DNA of 64,000 nt from Acidobacteriota bacterium (GCA_025463135.1 JAOAPY010000014.1:1-64000); one strand, 5' to 3'. Positions 1 to 9,459 are shown, numbered from the stretch's first letter. Notes: generated by a model from the letters alone, not told the origin. A program made the numbers and translations.

Positions 1-144
1 CTGCTCCCGAACAAGATCGCTGGGCAACAGATCCTCTCGGCGTTATTGCTGCTCCAACGACAACCCACCCGCTACCGCAGGTGGTACTGACCTCATTGCC
101 TTCGAACCGTCCCCTTTTTGGGCAACACCTTAATGGAGCACTAC
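1..144. repeat. Palindromic element family A, copy 1 (cut by window start)
   Basis: This is the right half of the 227-bp element seen complete at 24134-24360: about 62 bases of loop followed by one full arm that ends GGAGCACTAC. The loop is in the opposite orientation to the loop of the other copy, so the element occurs in both directions. It ends 66 bases before the BlaI-family start codon and may therefore carry or border that promoter. Confidence 0.85.
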
Positions 145-209
145 CAGCCGGCAACCAGCCGGCCAATCTTGTTGACAGGTCGGGCGTTCATGCTCAACAA
201 TGCCTGCCA

Positions 210-653
210 ATGAAATCACCAAGGTTTCTTTTGCGTGGCTTTCGCAGGCCAAGCGAAGTGGCATCACTCGCGCTCGGTAAACTCGAACAACAGGTTTTGC
301 ATGAAGCCTGGCGTCGCGGGGAACTTAGCGTGCGCGAAGTTTTTGTGAGCTTTGACGAAAAGGTCGCTTATACGACGCTGATGACTACGCTCGACCGTTT
401 GTACAAAAAGAAGCTGCTCAACCGCCGCAAAGATGGTCGCGCCTTCCTGTACAGTCCGGCGGTTTCCGAGCAGGAGTTTGAACACGGAATTCGCGAGGAC
501 GTAATCGATGGTCTGCTGGGCCACGGCGCGGAAGGTATCGAACCGGTGCTCGCCTGTATTGTCGATACGGTAAGCGAACGGGACCGCGAATGGCTCGATG
601 AGCTTGATCGTTTAGTGAAAGAAAAGAAGCGCCAGTTGCGGCGCCAGGATTGA
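210..653 (+). CDS. BlaI/MecI/CopY-family transcriptional repressor
   Basis: This is a winged-helix repressor of the BlaI/MecI family, which dimerises on operator DNA and is inactivated when a partner M56 membrane protease signals. The chosen ATG gives 147 residues, normal for the family; the frame is open further upstream, but that part lies in a repeat element. Visible features are LGKLEQQVLHEAW (first helix), the helix-turn-helix segment around VAYTTLMTTLDRLYKKKLL and the wing KDGRAFLYSP. The C-terminal half is the helical dimerisation domain. The gene is directly followed by an M56 peptidase gene with no gap, the usual BlaI-BlaR1 pairing. The inducing signal cannot be read from the sequence. 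Confidence 0.93.
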   Translation: MKSPRFLLRGFRRPSEVASLALGKLEQQVLHEAWRRGELSVREVFVSFDEKVAYTTLMTTLDRLYKKKLLNRRKDGRAFLYSPAVSEQEFEHGIREDVIDGLLGHGAEGIEPVLACIVDTVSERDREWLDELDRLVKEKKRQLRRQD

Positions 654-1658
654 TTGGGCATGTACGAACTACTGGGCATCAGTCTGGTCCTGGCGGCGTT
701 GCTGAGCATCAATGCTTTGGCTTCGCTGCTGGCGGCAAGTCTCTGGCGTCTGCTGGCCAGACCCGCGCTCCGCTGGTCCGCGCGTACACGCGCTCGGATT
801 ATTTTTGCGATGCGCATTGGCCCACCGTCCGTCGCTCTGCTGGCAATTGCAGCATTGCTGATTCCTGCGTATCTACTCAACGAACCCTATTCAACCACAG
901 AAGTCGTAGGCGGAAAGCTCGGGATGCTGGCCCTGGTTTCCGCGCTCGGTGTCTCATTGGCAATGTGGCGCGGGCTGAAATCATGGTTAGCCACACGTGC
1001 GCTGCTGGGACAGTGGCTCGATGGCGCGGAACCGATTCGGATCTCAGAAGTCAGTATTCCTGCTTTTCGAATCGAACACCCATTCCCGGTAATCGCCGTT
1101 GTTGGTTCGTTCCGACCGCGTCTGTTCGTAGCCGGCCGCGTGTTGGAATCATTAAGTGACGAAGAGATGTTGGCAGCCATTGCGCACGAGTCTGGCCACC
1201 TCGCAGCGCGCGACAATCTCAAACGGATATTCATAAGAGCTTGCCGGGACATGCTGACGATTGTGCCTTGTGGTCGATCTCTCGATCGCGCCTGGGCAGA
1301 AAACGCAGAGGCAGCAGCGGATGAGTCAGCGGCGCGACAGGGATCGGCGGTGGCGCTCAACCTCGCGTCCGCCCTGATCGTAATCGCGCGCATGATCCCC
1401 GCCGGTTCCCGTCCCACGATGCCGGTTGGGGCCTTTCTGCTGGGTAATGAAGCCGAGGGCGTCAAAGGTCGCGTCCGCCGTCTGCTCGTCCTGGCCGGTG
1501 CCGCACCCGACAATCGGCCGCGTTCAGCTCTCAGGGTGTGGGCGCCAAGGTTGGTTGTCCTGACCTCAATGCTGCTGCTGGCCCTGGCGTTAATTCATTC
1601 GTCGGCACTCACCGAGATGCATGCTGCAATCGAGCAGGCAGTCCGCATCTTGAGCTGA
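654..1658 (+). CDS. M56 family (BlaR1-like) membrane metallopeptidase
   Basis: This is the predicted sensor-protease partner of the upstream repressor. The protein has about 330 residues with hydrophobic segments at roughly 5-30, 60-80 and 90-105, a zinc-protease motif HESGH near residue 178 in AAIAHESGHLAARDN, a downstream ENAEAAADESA segment typical of M56 enzymes, and one last membrane helix at about 300-322. It stops there, so the external penicillin-binding sensor domain of BlaR1 is absent; the stimulus is thus unlikely to be a beta-lactam bound in the classical way. Its TTG start (or ATG at 660) follows the repressor stop directly, indicating co-translation. Confidence 0.88.
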   Translation: MGMYELLGISLVLAALLSINALASLLAASLWRLLARPALRWSARTRARIIFAMRIGPPSVALLAIAALLIPAYLLNEPYSTTEVVGGKLGMLALVSALGVSLAMWRGLKSWLATRALLGQWLDGAEPIRISEVSIPAFRIEHPFPVIAVVGSFRPRLFVAGRVLESLSDEEMLAAIAHESGHLAARDNLKRIFIRACRDMLTIVPCGRSLDRAWAENAEAAADESAARQGSAVALNLASALIVIARMIPAGSRPTMPVGAFLLGNEAEGVKGRVRRLLVLAGAAPDNRPRSALRVWAPRLVVLTSMLLLALALIHSSALTEMHAAIEQAVRILS

Positions 1659-1696
1659 AAACATTCGATCCCAACCCTTCAGGTCAACCTCCAGGA

Positions 1697-1805
1697 TTCG
1701 TTTAGAGAGCGCACTTGTGCGCGGGACAGTCCAGAGATGAATCGGTAATAATTTGCGGGATCTAATTTTTGGACGTCAGGCACACAAGTGCGCTTTCTAA
1801 ACGAA
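1697..1805. repeat. Palindromic element family B (CGTTTAGAGAGCGCACTTGTGC)
   Basis: Two 26-base arms, at 1697-1722 and 1780-1805, are inverted copies with two mismatches, separated by about 57 bases. The arm motif GCGCACAAGTGCGCTCTCTAAACG recurs as a single arm at 8467-8490 and as a diverged pair in 52652-52750. The element lies between the M56 gene and the ABC transporter genes. Confidence 0.85.
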
Positions 1806-1893
1806 GCAGTTGGAGAGAAGCTGCACATGCGGTCTCGAACCAAAGAAAGCGCAAGGTCGCGTGAGTCTGGTTGAAACCAGTCAAGTGGAAACA

Positions 1894-2598
1894 ATGTCAC
1901 TGCTGACGGTTGAAAGCATAAGCAAGCGCTTCGGTGATCGTCTGGTATTGGACGATGTGAGTTTCTCCGTGCGACCGGGTGAAGTGCTGGGTCTGATTGG
2001 TCCGAACGGCGCCGGCAAAACCACTTTGTTCGAATGTCTTGCCGGCCTCATCCCGGTACAGGCGGGCACGTTGAAATTTGAAAGCGACGACCTGCCCGCC
2101 TCGCGTCGTAAAGAGAGAATGTTTTATCTGCCCGACGCAATCCTGCCCTGGGCGGAACAATCAGTGAAGTGGGTGCTGACCTTTTTCGAAAGGCTTTACC
2201 GTCGTACAGAGCCGAGCGTGAGCGATCTCTCCACGCCACTCAAGCTTCATGAACTGATGAGGGCGCGTATCTCTTCGCTGTCAAAAGGTGAACGCAAACG
2301 AGTGCTGTTGGCATTAGGCTTGTTGACATCGCATCCTTTGCTGCTGCTCGATGAGCCTTTTGATGGTCTGGACTTGCGGCAAACTCGGGACGTGATGAGC
2401 TTGCTGCGCACTCAGGCGGCCGGCGGCCGCACCCTGATGCTGTCGATACATCAGCTCATCGATGCGGGACGTGTTTGCGATCGCCTGGTGCTGTTGAGCG
2501 GGGGACGAGTGGTCGGCGAAGGCAGCATCCCGGAACTGCGAGAGCGCGCCAGACTGGCGGCTGGCGGCGTTGAGGAGATCTTTCTTGCGCTTACGTAA
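1894..2598 (+). CDS. ABC transporter ATP-binding protein
   Basis: This is the nucleotide-binding subunit of an ABC exporter; ATP hydrolysis drives the adjacent permease. It shows Walker A GPNGAGKTT (near residue 39), a signature-like LSKGERKR, Walker B LLLLDEPFDGLD and an H-loop SIHQ. The length of 234 residues is normal. The ATG at 1894 was chosen because MSLLTVESISKRFG is the standard beginning of this domain; the frame upstream has no homologous look. It overlaps the permease gene by about 14 bases. The substrate is unknown. Linkage to the BlaI/M56 pair suggests, but does not prove, stress- or antibiotic-responsive expression. Confidence 0.92.
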   Translation: MSLLTVESISKRFGDRLVLDDVSFSVRPGEVLGLIGPNGAGKTTLFECLAGLIPVQAGTLKFESDDLPASRRKERMFYLPDAILPWAEQSVKWVLTFFERLYRRTEPSVSDLSTPLKLHELMRARISSLSKGERKRVLLALGLLTSHPLLLLDEPFDGLDLRQTRDVMSLLRTQAAGGRTLMLSIHQLIDAGRVCDRLVLLSGGRVVGEGSIPELRERARLAAGGVEEIFLALT

Positions 2599-3901
2599 CT
2601 GGCTCGAGTTGCTGGCCAAGGAATGGCGTGAGTTGGTGGCGTCGCGCTCGTTCTGGCTCTTGCTGCTGATGATTGGGCCCCTGGTCGGTCACGGCTTCAT
2701 CACCGCGGTGAATCTATATGCGGAAGCGAGCGGCAGCGGCGGTGGACCGGCAGCTTTGGCTCAGGGCCTCACTCCGCTCGATGGCATTCTGGCTCCTACC
2801 TTTGGGGCTTATGATCTGGCCGCGATGTTTCTCTTTCCGTTCGTGGCGATTCGTCTGATTGCCACTGAGAAGCAAAGCGGAGCCTTGAAACTACTGCTAC
2901 AACTTCCGGGTAGTCTGAGCGGAAAGATGACGGCGAAGGGCGTGGTCTTCATCGCCGGTTGGTTCGTGACCTTGATTCCTGGTTTGGTGGCCCTACTGTT
3001 ATGGAAGTCTTACCGCGGTCATCTATATGGTCCGGAGACTATTACTCTGGGGTTGGGCCACTTGCTGCGCGCACTGTTAAGCGGCGGGATTGCCGTGGCC
3101 GCGGCCGCCATTGCCGAAAGCGCAGCCAGCGCCGCCATCGTTACTCTGGGCATTACCGTGGGCACGTGGGCTCTGGACTTTATGGCCGCGGCCAGGGGTG
3201 GTTGGCTGCAGGAAGTGGCCAGCTATACACCTACCGCTGCCCTGCGTTTTTTTGAACAGGGGTTGCTGCGGCTCAGCACTGTGATTGTTATGCTGGCGAT
3301 CAGCATCGCCGGCTTTGCCCTGGGCGTGATTTGGTTGCACACCGGACGCACGCTCAAGTTTCGCGCCGCGGCGACCGGTGCTGTGACAATCACGGTGGTG
3401 TTGATAATGATCGTCGCCTCCGGATTGAGGTCCAGTTGGGACTTTAGTGAGAACCGGCGCAACTCTTTCGCCCCCGTTGACGAAGCACTGTTGCGCCAGA
3501 TCAAGCAACCGCTGCGTATTACAGTATTCCTGTCCGCTGAAGATCCGCGACTGACTGATTTTGAACAGAATGTTCTGCGGAAGTTGCGACGAAATGTTTC
3601 CCAGCTTGAGGTCGACTATGCGGCCGGCGGTCGCACAGGATTGTTTGCCGGGGCCGACGATCATTATGGCGAGATTTGGTACGAGATGAACGGGCGGAAA
3701 TTAAGCGATCGTTCGACCATTGAAGAGGTCGTGCTGGAACAGATCTACCAACTCGCGGGCACGAACGCGCCGGCAAACCGGGATGGCAGTGAATTTTCAG
3801 GCTATCCGCTGGCGGCGCGGCCCAAACGTGCCGCGTTGATTTTTTACGGCTTATGGCCGTTGCTGACCCTGTTGGCGTGGTGGGTGTCGCGTCGCTCGTA
3901 G
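2585..3901 (+). CDS. ABC-2 type permease with GldG-like exported region
   Basis: This is the membrane subunit partner of the ATPase. The first ~290 residues contain about six hydrophobic segments of ABC-2 type (for example IRLIATEKQSGALKLLLQLP between helices). Residues ~290-410 form an exported region beginning SSWDFSENRRNSFAPVDEAL with LRITVFLSAEDPRLTDFEQ, which resembles the substrate-binding-like part of GldG/ABC-auxiliary proteins. A last membrane helix closes the protein (FYGLWPLLTLLAWWV). It thus looks like a compact GldF-GldG type fusion. TTG at 2585 is preferred because GAGGAG lies seven bases upstream; a TTG at 2570 is also possible. Function in gliding is not implied. Confidence 0.8.
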   Translation: MRLRNWLELLAKEWRELVASRSFWLLLLMIGPLVGHGFITAVNLYAEASGSGGGPAALAQGLTPLDGILAPTFGAYDLAAMFLFPFVAIRLIATEKQSGALKLLLQLPGSLSGKMTAKGVVFIAGWFVTLIPGLVALLLWKSYRGHLYGPETITLGLGHLLRALLSGGIAVAAAAIAESAASAAIVTLGITVGTWALDFMAAARGGWLQEVASYTPTAALRFFEQGLLRLSTVIVMLAISIAGFALGVIWLHTGRTLKFRAAATGAVTITVVLIMIVASGLRSSWDFSENRRNSFAPVDEALLRQIKQPLRITVFLSAEDPRLTDFEQNVLRKLRRNVSQLEVDYAAGGRTGLFAGADDHYGEIWYEMNGRKLSDRSTIEEVVLEQIYQLAGTNAPANRDGSEFSGYPLAARPKRAALIFYGLWPLLTLLAWWVSRRS

Positions 3902-4069
3902 GAGTTTTGAACTTGGAACTTATACTACTTAGTACTTGGAACCTGATACTTCGAAACTCATTGTCGTGGCTTGTGCCCTGGGCTCCGGAGGAGCTGAATG
4001 TTTATAGAAAATCACATACACGGATTTGCTGAGCCGCAAAGGGGCGATGGATTCCGCTCCTCCAGAGCA

Positions 4070-4102
4070 AGAACTAAGAACTAAGAACAAAGAACCAAGC
4101 CG
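4070..4102 (+). repeat. Short purine-rich degenerate tandem repeat
   Basis: The leader of the next gene contains repeated GAACTAA/GAACAAA/GAACCAA units just before the Shine-Dalgarno sequence GAGGAG. A related purine tract (CCAAAGAACAAAGACC) forms part of the arms of the element at 32695-33210. Confidence 0.5.
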
Positions 4103-4112
4103 AGGAGCAATT

Positions 4113-4850
4113 ATGAAAAACTACTTTCGCCTTATTAGCCTATTCTTATTAGCGGCAGTGACAGTTTCCGTCGTTGCCCAACGCGGCAGTAAGAATTCTG
4201 TGGCGTCCAAAGCGGTGCGCATCGATTTGTCGCAGGAAAAACCCGGCCGGGAATCGGTGAAATTTCTGTCAGTGGTTGGCAACTGGTCCATCGTTGATGA
4301 TGGGGGCCGGAAAGTGCTGGCCGTCGATGGACGTAAATGGTTGCGCGGCCAACCCGCGGGCGGGCTGGCGGAAAAAGCGCGCGCGATTTATGGGGCGCGC
4401 AACGAAGAGTTTATCGACAATGTAAAAGCCTGGGCTTACTTTCCTTACGCAGTGGCTAAAGACATTCCGGATTTTCAAAATGGCGAGATCAGTATCCGTT
4501 TCAAGATCGTTGCCGGACAACTGGACGAATGCGCGGGCATTCTTTTCAATCTCAAGCCGAACGGCGATTACCTGACAGTGCGCTTCAACGGTATGGAAGA
4601 CAACGTTGTGCTCTGGACTTTCAACAAGGGCACGCGCAAGTTCGTCAAGCGTGGCAGTCCCAATGTGCCGCTCGCTAAGAACCAATGGCATACGCTCCAG
4701 ATTTCAGTTCACGGGACGAATTTGGAGGCATTGCTGAACGGCCAGCACCTGCTCGATTTCACACTTTCAGAGCCCGTATCGGGACGCGTCGGGGTATGGT
4801 CAAAGACCGACAGCGTGAGTTATTTCGATGAGTTTACCGTAACCAGGTAG
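4113..4850 (+). CDS. Secreted concanavalin-fold (DUF1080-like) protein
   Basis: This is an exported 245-residue protein. It has a signal peptide (MKNYFRLISLFLLAAVTVSVVAQ) and a single beta-rich domain. Segments such as GDYLTVRFNGMEDNVVLWTF, NQWHTLQISVHGTNLEALLNG and SGRVGVWSKTDSVSYFDEF are characteristic of the laminin-G/3-keto-disaccharide hydrolase (DUF1080) fold, which binds or cleaves sugars. No catalytic assignment can be made. ATG 4113 has a good GAGGAG six bases upstream; the upstream open frame is discarded. The stop codon lies in the first arm of a palindromic element that fills the following gap. Confidence 0.75.
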   Translation: MKNYFRLISLFLLAAVTVSVVAQRGSKNSVASKAVRIDLSQEKPGRESVKFLSVVGNWSIVDDGGRKVLAVDGRKWLRGQPAGGLAEKARAIYGARNEEFIDNVKAWAYFPYAVAKDIPDFQNGEISIRFKIVAGQLDECAGILFNLKPNGDYLTVRFNGMEDNVVLWTFNKGTRKFVKRGSPNVPLAKNQWHTLQISVHGTNLEALLNGQHLLDFTLSEPVSGRVGVWSKTDSVSYFDEFTVTR

Positions 4851-5208
4851 CACAGACTTCAGTCTGTGTCCTGCCCCCTCGATCAATTGTGGATGGCGCT
4901 TTGGTTGTTTTCGAAGGCAGCTCTGGTCTGAAGCTTCGGCATTTGGGGCTCAGGAAGTGAGCAGTCAAGGCCGGGTAGAGCAGTCAGGAAGGGGACCCTG
5001 TCCCCGCTCAAGTTAGTAGGGGATTCATGAGGCAGTTAAACCTTGAATCCTACGCAAAGATAGATGCTGTTCTTGCCATTGTTCTCTGGGCCAGAGGAGC
5101 GGGGACAGGGTCCCCTTCCAAACTGCCCTGACCTTTCCTGACTGGCCCTATTACGGCTTGAAGTTTGTCGGACAGAATCAACCAAACTCAGACTGAAGTC
5201 TGGGCTAC
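4847..5208. repeat. Two-tier nested palindromic region
   Basis: The outer arms 4847-4866 and 5189-5208 are inverted copies of GTAGCNCAGACTTCAGTCTG with one mismatch. The inner arms 4987-5009 and 5097-5119 are a perfect 23-base inverted repeat (ggaaggggaccctgtccccg plus ctc). A family C half-site (GAAGTTTGTCGGAC) is at 5160-5173. This accounts for most of the 518-base gap before the TonB-dependent receptor gene; no gene was found in it. Confidence 0.85.
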
Positions 5209-5368
5209 TTACTACGAGCTCTGGTAGTAACTCTCTCCCGCCCGTACCATCCGTGGTTTCGAAGGTCCTCGCGATACTCTATCGTGCCAATCCAGGCTGA
5301 TTGGCCCTGCGCTGGAACCGTTGAGACCCATGGTGGAACCGCTAATTCAAAAACTACGAGGTGCTAAA

Positions 5369-8300
5369 GTGACAAACAGGAATTGCATCCGCTTGCCGCT
5401 GATCCTAATTGCTCTTTTTACCTTCATCGCAGTTCCGGTCGCCGCGCAATCTCCCAACACGGCGTCGATGATCGTGACGGTCATCGATCAAAACGGCGCC
5501 GTGGTAAAGGGCGCGCAGGTTTCGGTGGTGAACATCGCGACCGGGGCCGTGCGCGATGCGGTCTCCGGAGATGACGGCTCTGTGACGATGGCGGCGCTCT
5601 CCCTGACTGGAGAGTACAAGGTCACCGTCAACATGACCGGTTTTTCCGCTGAAGACGTCACTGGGCTCACGCTCCGTGCCGGCGAAACAGCTACGGTGAA
5701 GGTCAAACTCCTCGCGAGCGGCGGCAAGAGCGAAGTGACTGTCTTTGGCACCACCGAAGGCGTGCGTGCGGATCCGCAAATAGGCCTCGCGCTCAAGGGC
5801 GAGCGCCTCGACGAGACGCCGATCCTGGGCCGCAAGGCCACGACGATCCCGCTCCTGAATTCGGCGTTCCGGCAGGGGAAAGGGACAGGCGATCTGTTTG
5901 TCAATGCGACTTACTTTATCACCGGAGTAGGATCACGTCGCGCCACCACCTTCGTGCTTGACGGTGCCAGCAATGATGAAGGCTGGGGCCGCCAGACGTC
6001 GATCGCCACGATTCCAATCGGCGCCATCCAGGAAATAACTGTGCTCTCGAACGCGTTTTCTTCCGAATTCGGTTGGACCTCCGGGCCGGCCCTGAATATC
6101 GTCACCAAGACCGGCACTAACGCCCTGCATGGCGAGGGAATATTGATGGTCCGTCCCGGTGGTGGCTGGCAGGCAAAGAAATTCTCGACCAGGGGTTTCT
6201 GTCCATCATCAGTGCCGAGCTGCGTTACGCCAACGACGCTAGCGGCTATCAATCCGGTCGACATTCCGGATGCACTGAACCAGGTCTCCGGCTCGATTGG
6301 CGGACCGATCGTCAAGGACAAGACATTCTTCTTCGCCACCGCTGATTACACGCGTCAGAATCGAACGACTTTCCTTTCGACCTCGCTGCCCGCTTTTGTG
6401 TTGCCGGCGGATGGCCACCTCGATTACACCGGCCACTACCGCCAGTTGCTCTTCGACGGCCGGCTGGATCACAAGCTCACGTCGAAGCAGAACTTAATGT
6501 TTCGAATGAACGTCGATCGGTTTTTCGACGACAACCCTCAGGACGCAGTCGGTGGCAGCAGCGCACCAAGCGTCGCGCGCCGGTACTCGCGGCGGTCATG
6601 GACGGCTCAAGTCAATCACACGGCGGTCCTCAGCCCGCGGCTTCTCAATGAAGCGCGCTTTGCCTATTTGCATGGCGACCCGGTCACGCTCTGGGAAGCT
6701 CAGACCCTTTCAACCACCTACACACGCGCCGGCGCCGTGCCGTTCACTATTGGCCAGTCGCGTGCTTCCAACATCTACAGTCATCAGGTGCAGTTCTCTG
6801 ACACGCTGTCCTGGTCTCATGGCATGCACGACTTCCGCTTCGGCGGCAGTGTGATTCGTCACACCTCGGGCGGCACGGGCAGCGAACCGGGCACCGCGAT
6901 TCTCGGAACGTTTACCTTTAAGGCGGCGACGACAGCGCCGCTCGATCAGTTGACTTTGGCTGACGTGCAGAATTACACGCAGCCTATCAACTTCGGGATC
7001 AGCAGCTACAAGCTGTCACAGTGGCTGCTGACCGGGTTCGTGCAGGACAGTATTCACTTGCGCAGGGACCTCACCGTTGATCTCGGTCTGCGTTACGATC
7101 GTCAAACCTTGACTGACGCTACGAAGAACTTCGCACCACGTATCGGCTTCGGCTGGCATCCTTTGGGTGATTCGCGCACGTCGATTCGTGGCGGCTACGG
7201 TATGTATTACACTCAGATTCGATCCAATGCGGTCGCCGGTTTCCTGGTTAACGGGCTGGACGGACTGACGACCTACACCGCGACTAGTCCCACGCAAGCT
7301 GGTTTTCCCACCTGCCTGATTGGATCGTGCCTTCCGGTAAACGTCGATCCAAAAACGATCCCGGCCACTCAACTGCCCGCACGCGACATCACGATCAGGG
7401 CAGGCCGCAGAAGCTTTTACGAGGCTCAGTTTGCGAAGTATGGTCTGAACTTTAACCTGCTGCCGAACTATCCCGACAAGTTGGTAAATCCCCGCAGCCA
7501 GGTGATGTCCATCGGCCTGGAACGCGAAGTAGTAAAGGGATTATTTGTCGGCGGCGATTACGTACATCAGCACTTGAGCGGAATGGATCGGACGATCGAT
7601 TTGAACGCCCCGTCAGCCATCGATCGCCCGACTCCGGGATTCGTTAGAACCGTGGCCGCGGCCAATCTCACCCGTCCCATCTTCCCCAACAATGGCGGCG
7701 TGCGGCAGGTCAACGTAATAATGAACCTGGGCGTCGCAGATTACGACGGATTGCAGACGTTGATAAGCTATCGCGGGAACCGCCGCATATATGCCTCTCT
7801 CAGCTATACGCTGTCCAAAGCTACGAACACGAGTGAGCCGGACGGGAATGGTATTGGGCCGAATGAGAGCATCCTTTCACGCTTAGGCTATCAGGAGCTG
7901 GGACCGAGCGTGGTTGATCAGCATCATCGCGCGGTCATGACATTCAGCTATCGGTTTCCCCTCAACATCACTGCCGGCACGCTGACACAATTAGCCTCCG
8001 CGCGTCCCTTCAATGCGACGACAGGCGTTGATAATAACGGTGACGGCATAACCAATGATCGGCCCGTCATTAATGGCCGGGTCATCAGCAAGTCGGTGTT
8101 TCGTGGAACTCCTACTTCCGAAGTGGCAGTCTTCGTCGAGGGTCGCATCAAGACGTCAGAGCGCACGAAGATCCTGCTCAGGTTGGAGGGTTTCAATATC
8201 TTCAATCACGGGAACTTCCTCGGCCGCGGGGTCACAACCTACGGAGATCTTGCGGCACCGGCCCCGACGTTCGGTCAGCTCGTAGCAGTGCCTACAGGCA

Positions 8301-8374
8301 CGGTCGCAATCCCGGCGTTTGCCAACATCGACCCGCCGCGGATGTTCCAGCTGCAAGCGCGGTTTGTTTTCTGA
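5369..8374 (+). CDS. Oar-like TonB-dependent outer-membrane receptor
   Basis: This is a large outer-membrane protein of about 1000 residues. After a signal peptide (IRLPLILIALFTFIAVPVAAQ) comes a carboxypeptidase-regulatory-like beta domain (VTVIDQNGAVVKGAQVSVVN), then a plug domain (RRATTFVLDGASNDE; SSEFGWTSGPALNIVTKTGTN) and a long beta-barrel that ends in an aromatic residue (FQLQARFVF). This order is typical of the Oar/acidobacterial receptor family, proposed to import large substrates or support adhesion. The GTG at 5369 with GAGGTG five bases upstream gives the cleanest signal peptide; ATG 5330 and TTG 5321 are alternatives. It is a single gene, with no partner transporter beside it; the ligand is unknown. 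Confidence 0.88.
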   Translation: MTNRNCIRLPLILIALFTFIAVPVAAQSPNTASMIVTVIDQNGAVVKGAQVSVVNIATGAVRDAVSGDDGSVTMAALSLTGEYKVTVNMTGFSAEDVTGLTLRAGETATVKVKLLASGGKSEVTVFGTTEGVRADPQIGLALKGERLDETPILGRKATTIPLLNSAFRQGKGTGDLFVNATYFITGVGSRRATTFVLDGASNDEGWGRQTSIATIPIGAIQEITVLSNAFSSEFGWTSGPALNIVTKTGTNALHGEGILMVRPGGGWQAKKFSTRGFCPSSVPSCVTPTTLAAINPVDIPDALNQVSGSIGGPIVKDKTFFFATADYTRQNRTTFLSTSLPAFVLPADGHLDYTGHYRQLLFDGRLDHKLTSKQNLMFRMNVDRFFDDNPQDAVGGSSAPSVARRYSRRSWTAQVNHTAVLSPRLLNEARFAYLHGDPVTLWEAQTLSTTYTRAGAVPFTIGQSRASNIYSHQVQFSDTLSWSHGMHDFRFGGSVIRHTSGGTGSEPGTAILGTFTFKAATTAPLDQLTLADVQNYTQPINFGISSYKLSQWLLTGFVQDSIHLRRDLTVDLGLRYDRQTLTDATKNFAPRIGFGWHPLGDSRTSIRGGYGMYYTQIRSNAVAGFLVNGLDGLTTYTATSPTQAGFPTCLIGSCLPVNVDPKTIPATQLPARDITIRAGRRSFYEAQFAKYGLNFNLLPNYPDKLVNPRSQVMSIGLEREVVKGLFVGGDYVHQHLSGMDRTIDLNAPSAIDRPTPGFVRTVAAANLTRPIFPNNGGVRQVNVIMNLGVADYDGLQTLISYRGNRRIYASLSYTLSKATNTSEPDGNGIGPNESILSRLGYQELGPSVVDQHHRAVMTFSYRFPLNITAGTLTQLASARPFNATTGVDNNGDGITNDRPVINGRVISKSVFRGTPTSEVAVFVEGRIKTSERTKILLRLEGFNIFNHGNFLGRGVTTYGDLAAPAPTFGQLVAVPTGTVAIPAFANIDPPRMFQLQARFVF

Positions 8375-8466
8375 GTGAGAGCCGCCGGACTCGGCAGTGA
8401 AAGAGCGCTGAGAGTTCAGCGTGGAGGAAGCGGAATGAGAGATCCGTTTATTTCGCTCGTTGCTGG

Positions 8467-8490
8467 GCGCACAAGTGCACTCTCTAAACG
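8467..8490. repeat. Single arm of family B repeat
   Basis: GCGCACAAGTGCACTCTCTAAACG matches the right arm of the family B element at 1780-1803 with one or two differences. No clear opposite arm is present in the 157-base convergent gap. Confidence 0.7.
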
Positions 8491-8531
8491 TATCTTTGAA
8501 GGAGGACGCTCTGCCAATTAGAGAAGGTTGA

Positions 8532-9320
8532 TCAAACTGCAGGTGAGTCTTCGAAGGGTAGATCGGGCTGTAATCGGGCATCTCTGCTGACGATATACAA
8601 GCGCATTACAAGCCACAGCATTGCGAACGCAACAGCAATCCACAGAATGGTCCAGAAGATTGCCGGGATGCCGGTCGCCGTGGCCATGTTCATGGCGTCA
8701 GTTTGCGTGCTTGGCGCAAATGGTGAAGAAAGGAAGAAAACAGTTTTCAGATCAAGCAAGGCGTTAAGGATGCATTGAACCGCCAGGAAGCTGACGAAGA
8801 ACGATGCGACACGCGCGCCGGCGAATCGGGCAACCGCAAACAGGCCCACTGCCAGCAGGGTGCCGGCAACCAGAGTGAAGGGAATCCCGGACACAGCACC
8901 ACCCGCAATCAGCGGCTTAAACAATCCAAAGATCAGAGTCAGGCCAAAGACGAGCGCCGCAGAGCCGGCCAGGACCACGCGCGTGGCAATGCTCCTGCGA
9001 ATCAACACCAGCAACAGCGACCCAAAAGCCATCGAACCAAGATAGCCGGCGCTGGAAATAAACATTTGTGAGAACAGACCGCCCTTCGTAGTGTAGGTTT
9101 CACCGCTCGTATCCATCGCCACACTTAAACTCTGAACCGAGTTTCCGGTTAGCAGTGCGGCCAGCGCATGACCGCCTTCGTGAATAAAAGTTACAAAAAG
9201 ACGAAAGGGATAATTAAGGAGCTCTGCGAAGGGGATGAACCAAAGCGCAATCGAAATGCCTGCCGCAATCAGCAAAGTCGTGGCTTGCGGCCGCGCGTCT
9301 CTTGAAATACCTACTCTCAT
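8532..9320 (-). CDS. M50B-type membrane metalloprotease-like protein
   Basis: This integral membrane protein of 262 residues has about six to seven hydrophobic segments. The motif FIHEGGHALAALLTG (HExxH with a following small-residue helix, residues ~47-60) is the active-site signature of the M50B peptidase-like family, whose members sit in the membrane. A second conserved half-site seems weak, so catalysis is not certain. It reads opposite to the receptor gene and is transcribed alone. The ATG start follows a GGAGAA sequence on the minus strand. Confidence 0.72.
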   Translation of the reverse strand: MRVGISRDARPQATTLLIAAGISIALWFIPFAELLNYPFRLFVTFIHEGGHALAALLTGNSVQSLSVAMDTSGETYTTKGGLFSQMFISSAGYLGSMAFGSLLLVLIRRSIATRVVLAGSAALVFGLTLIFGLFKPLIAGGAVSGIPFTLVAGTLLAVGLFAVARFAGARVASFFVSFLAVQCILNALLDLKTVFFLSSPFAPSTQTDAMNMATATGIPAIFWTILWIAVAFAMLWLVMRLYIVSRDARLQPDLPFEDSPAV

Positions 9321-9459
9321 TTCTAATTCTCCTCGCTCGAATCTGTCCGCTATCTCTTCAGGCCCCGGCGCTTTTGCATTCTAAGGCTTTAGGCTCTGGG
9401 GAGGAAACTCTGACTGGTAAACGCCACCGGCGCCGTTGATGTTCCTGCTTTCTGAGCAA

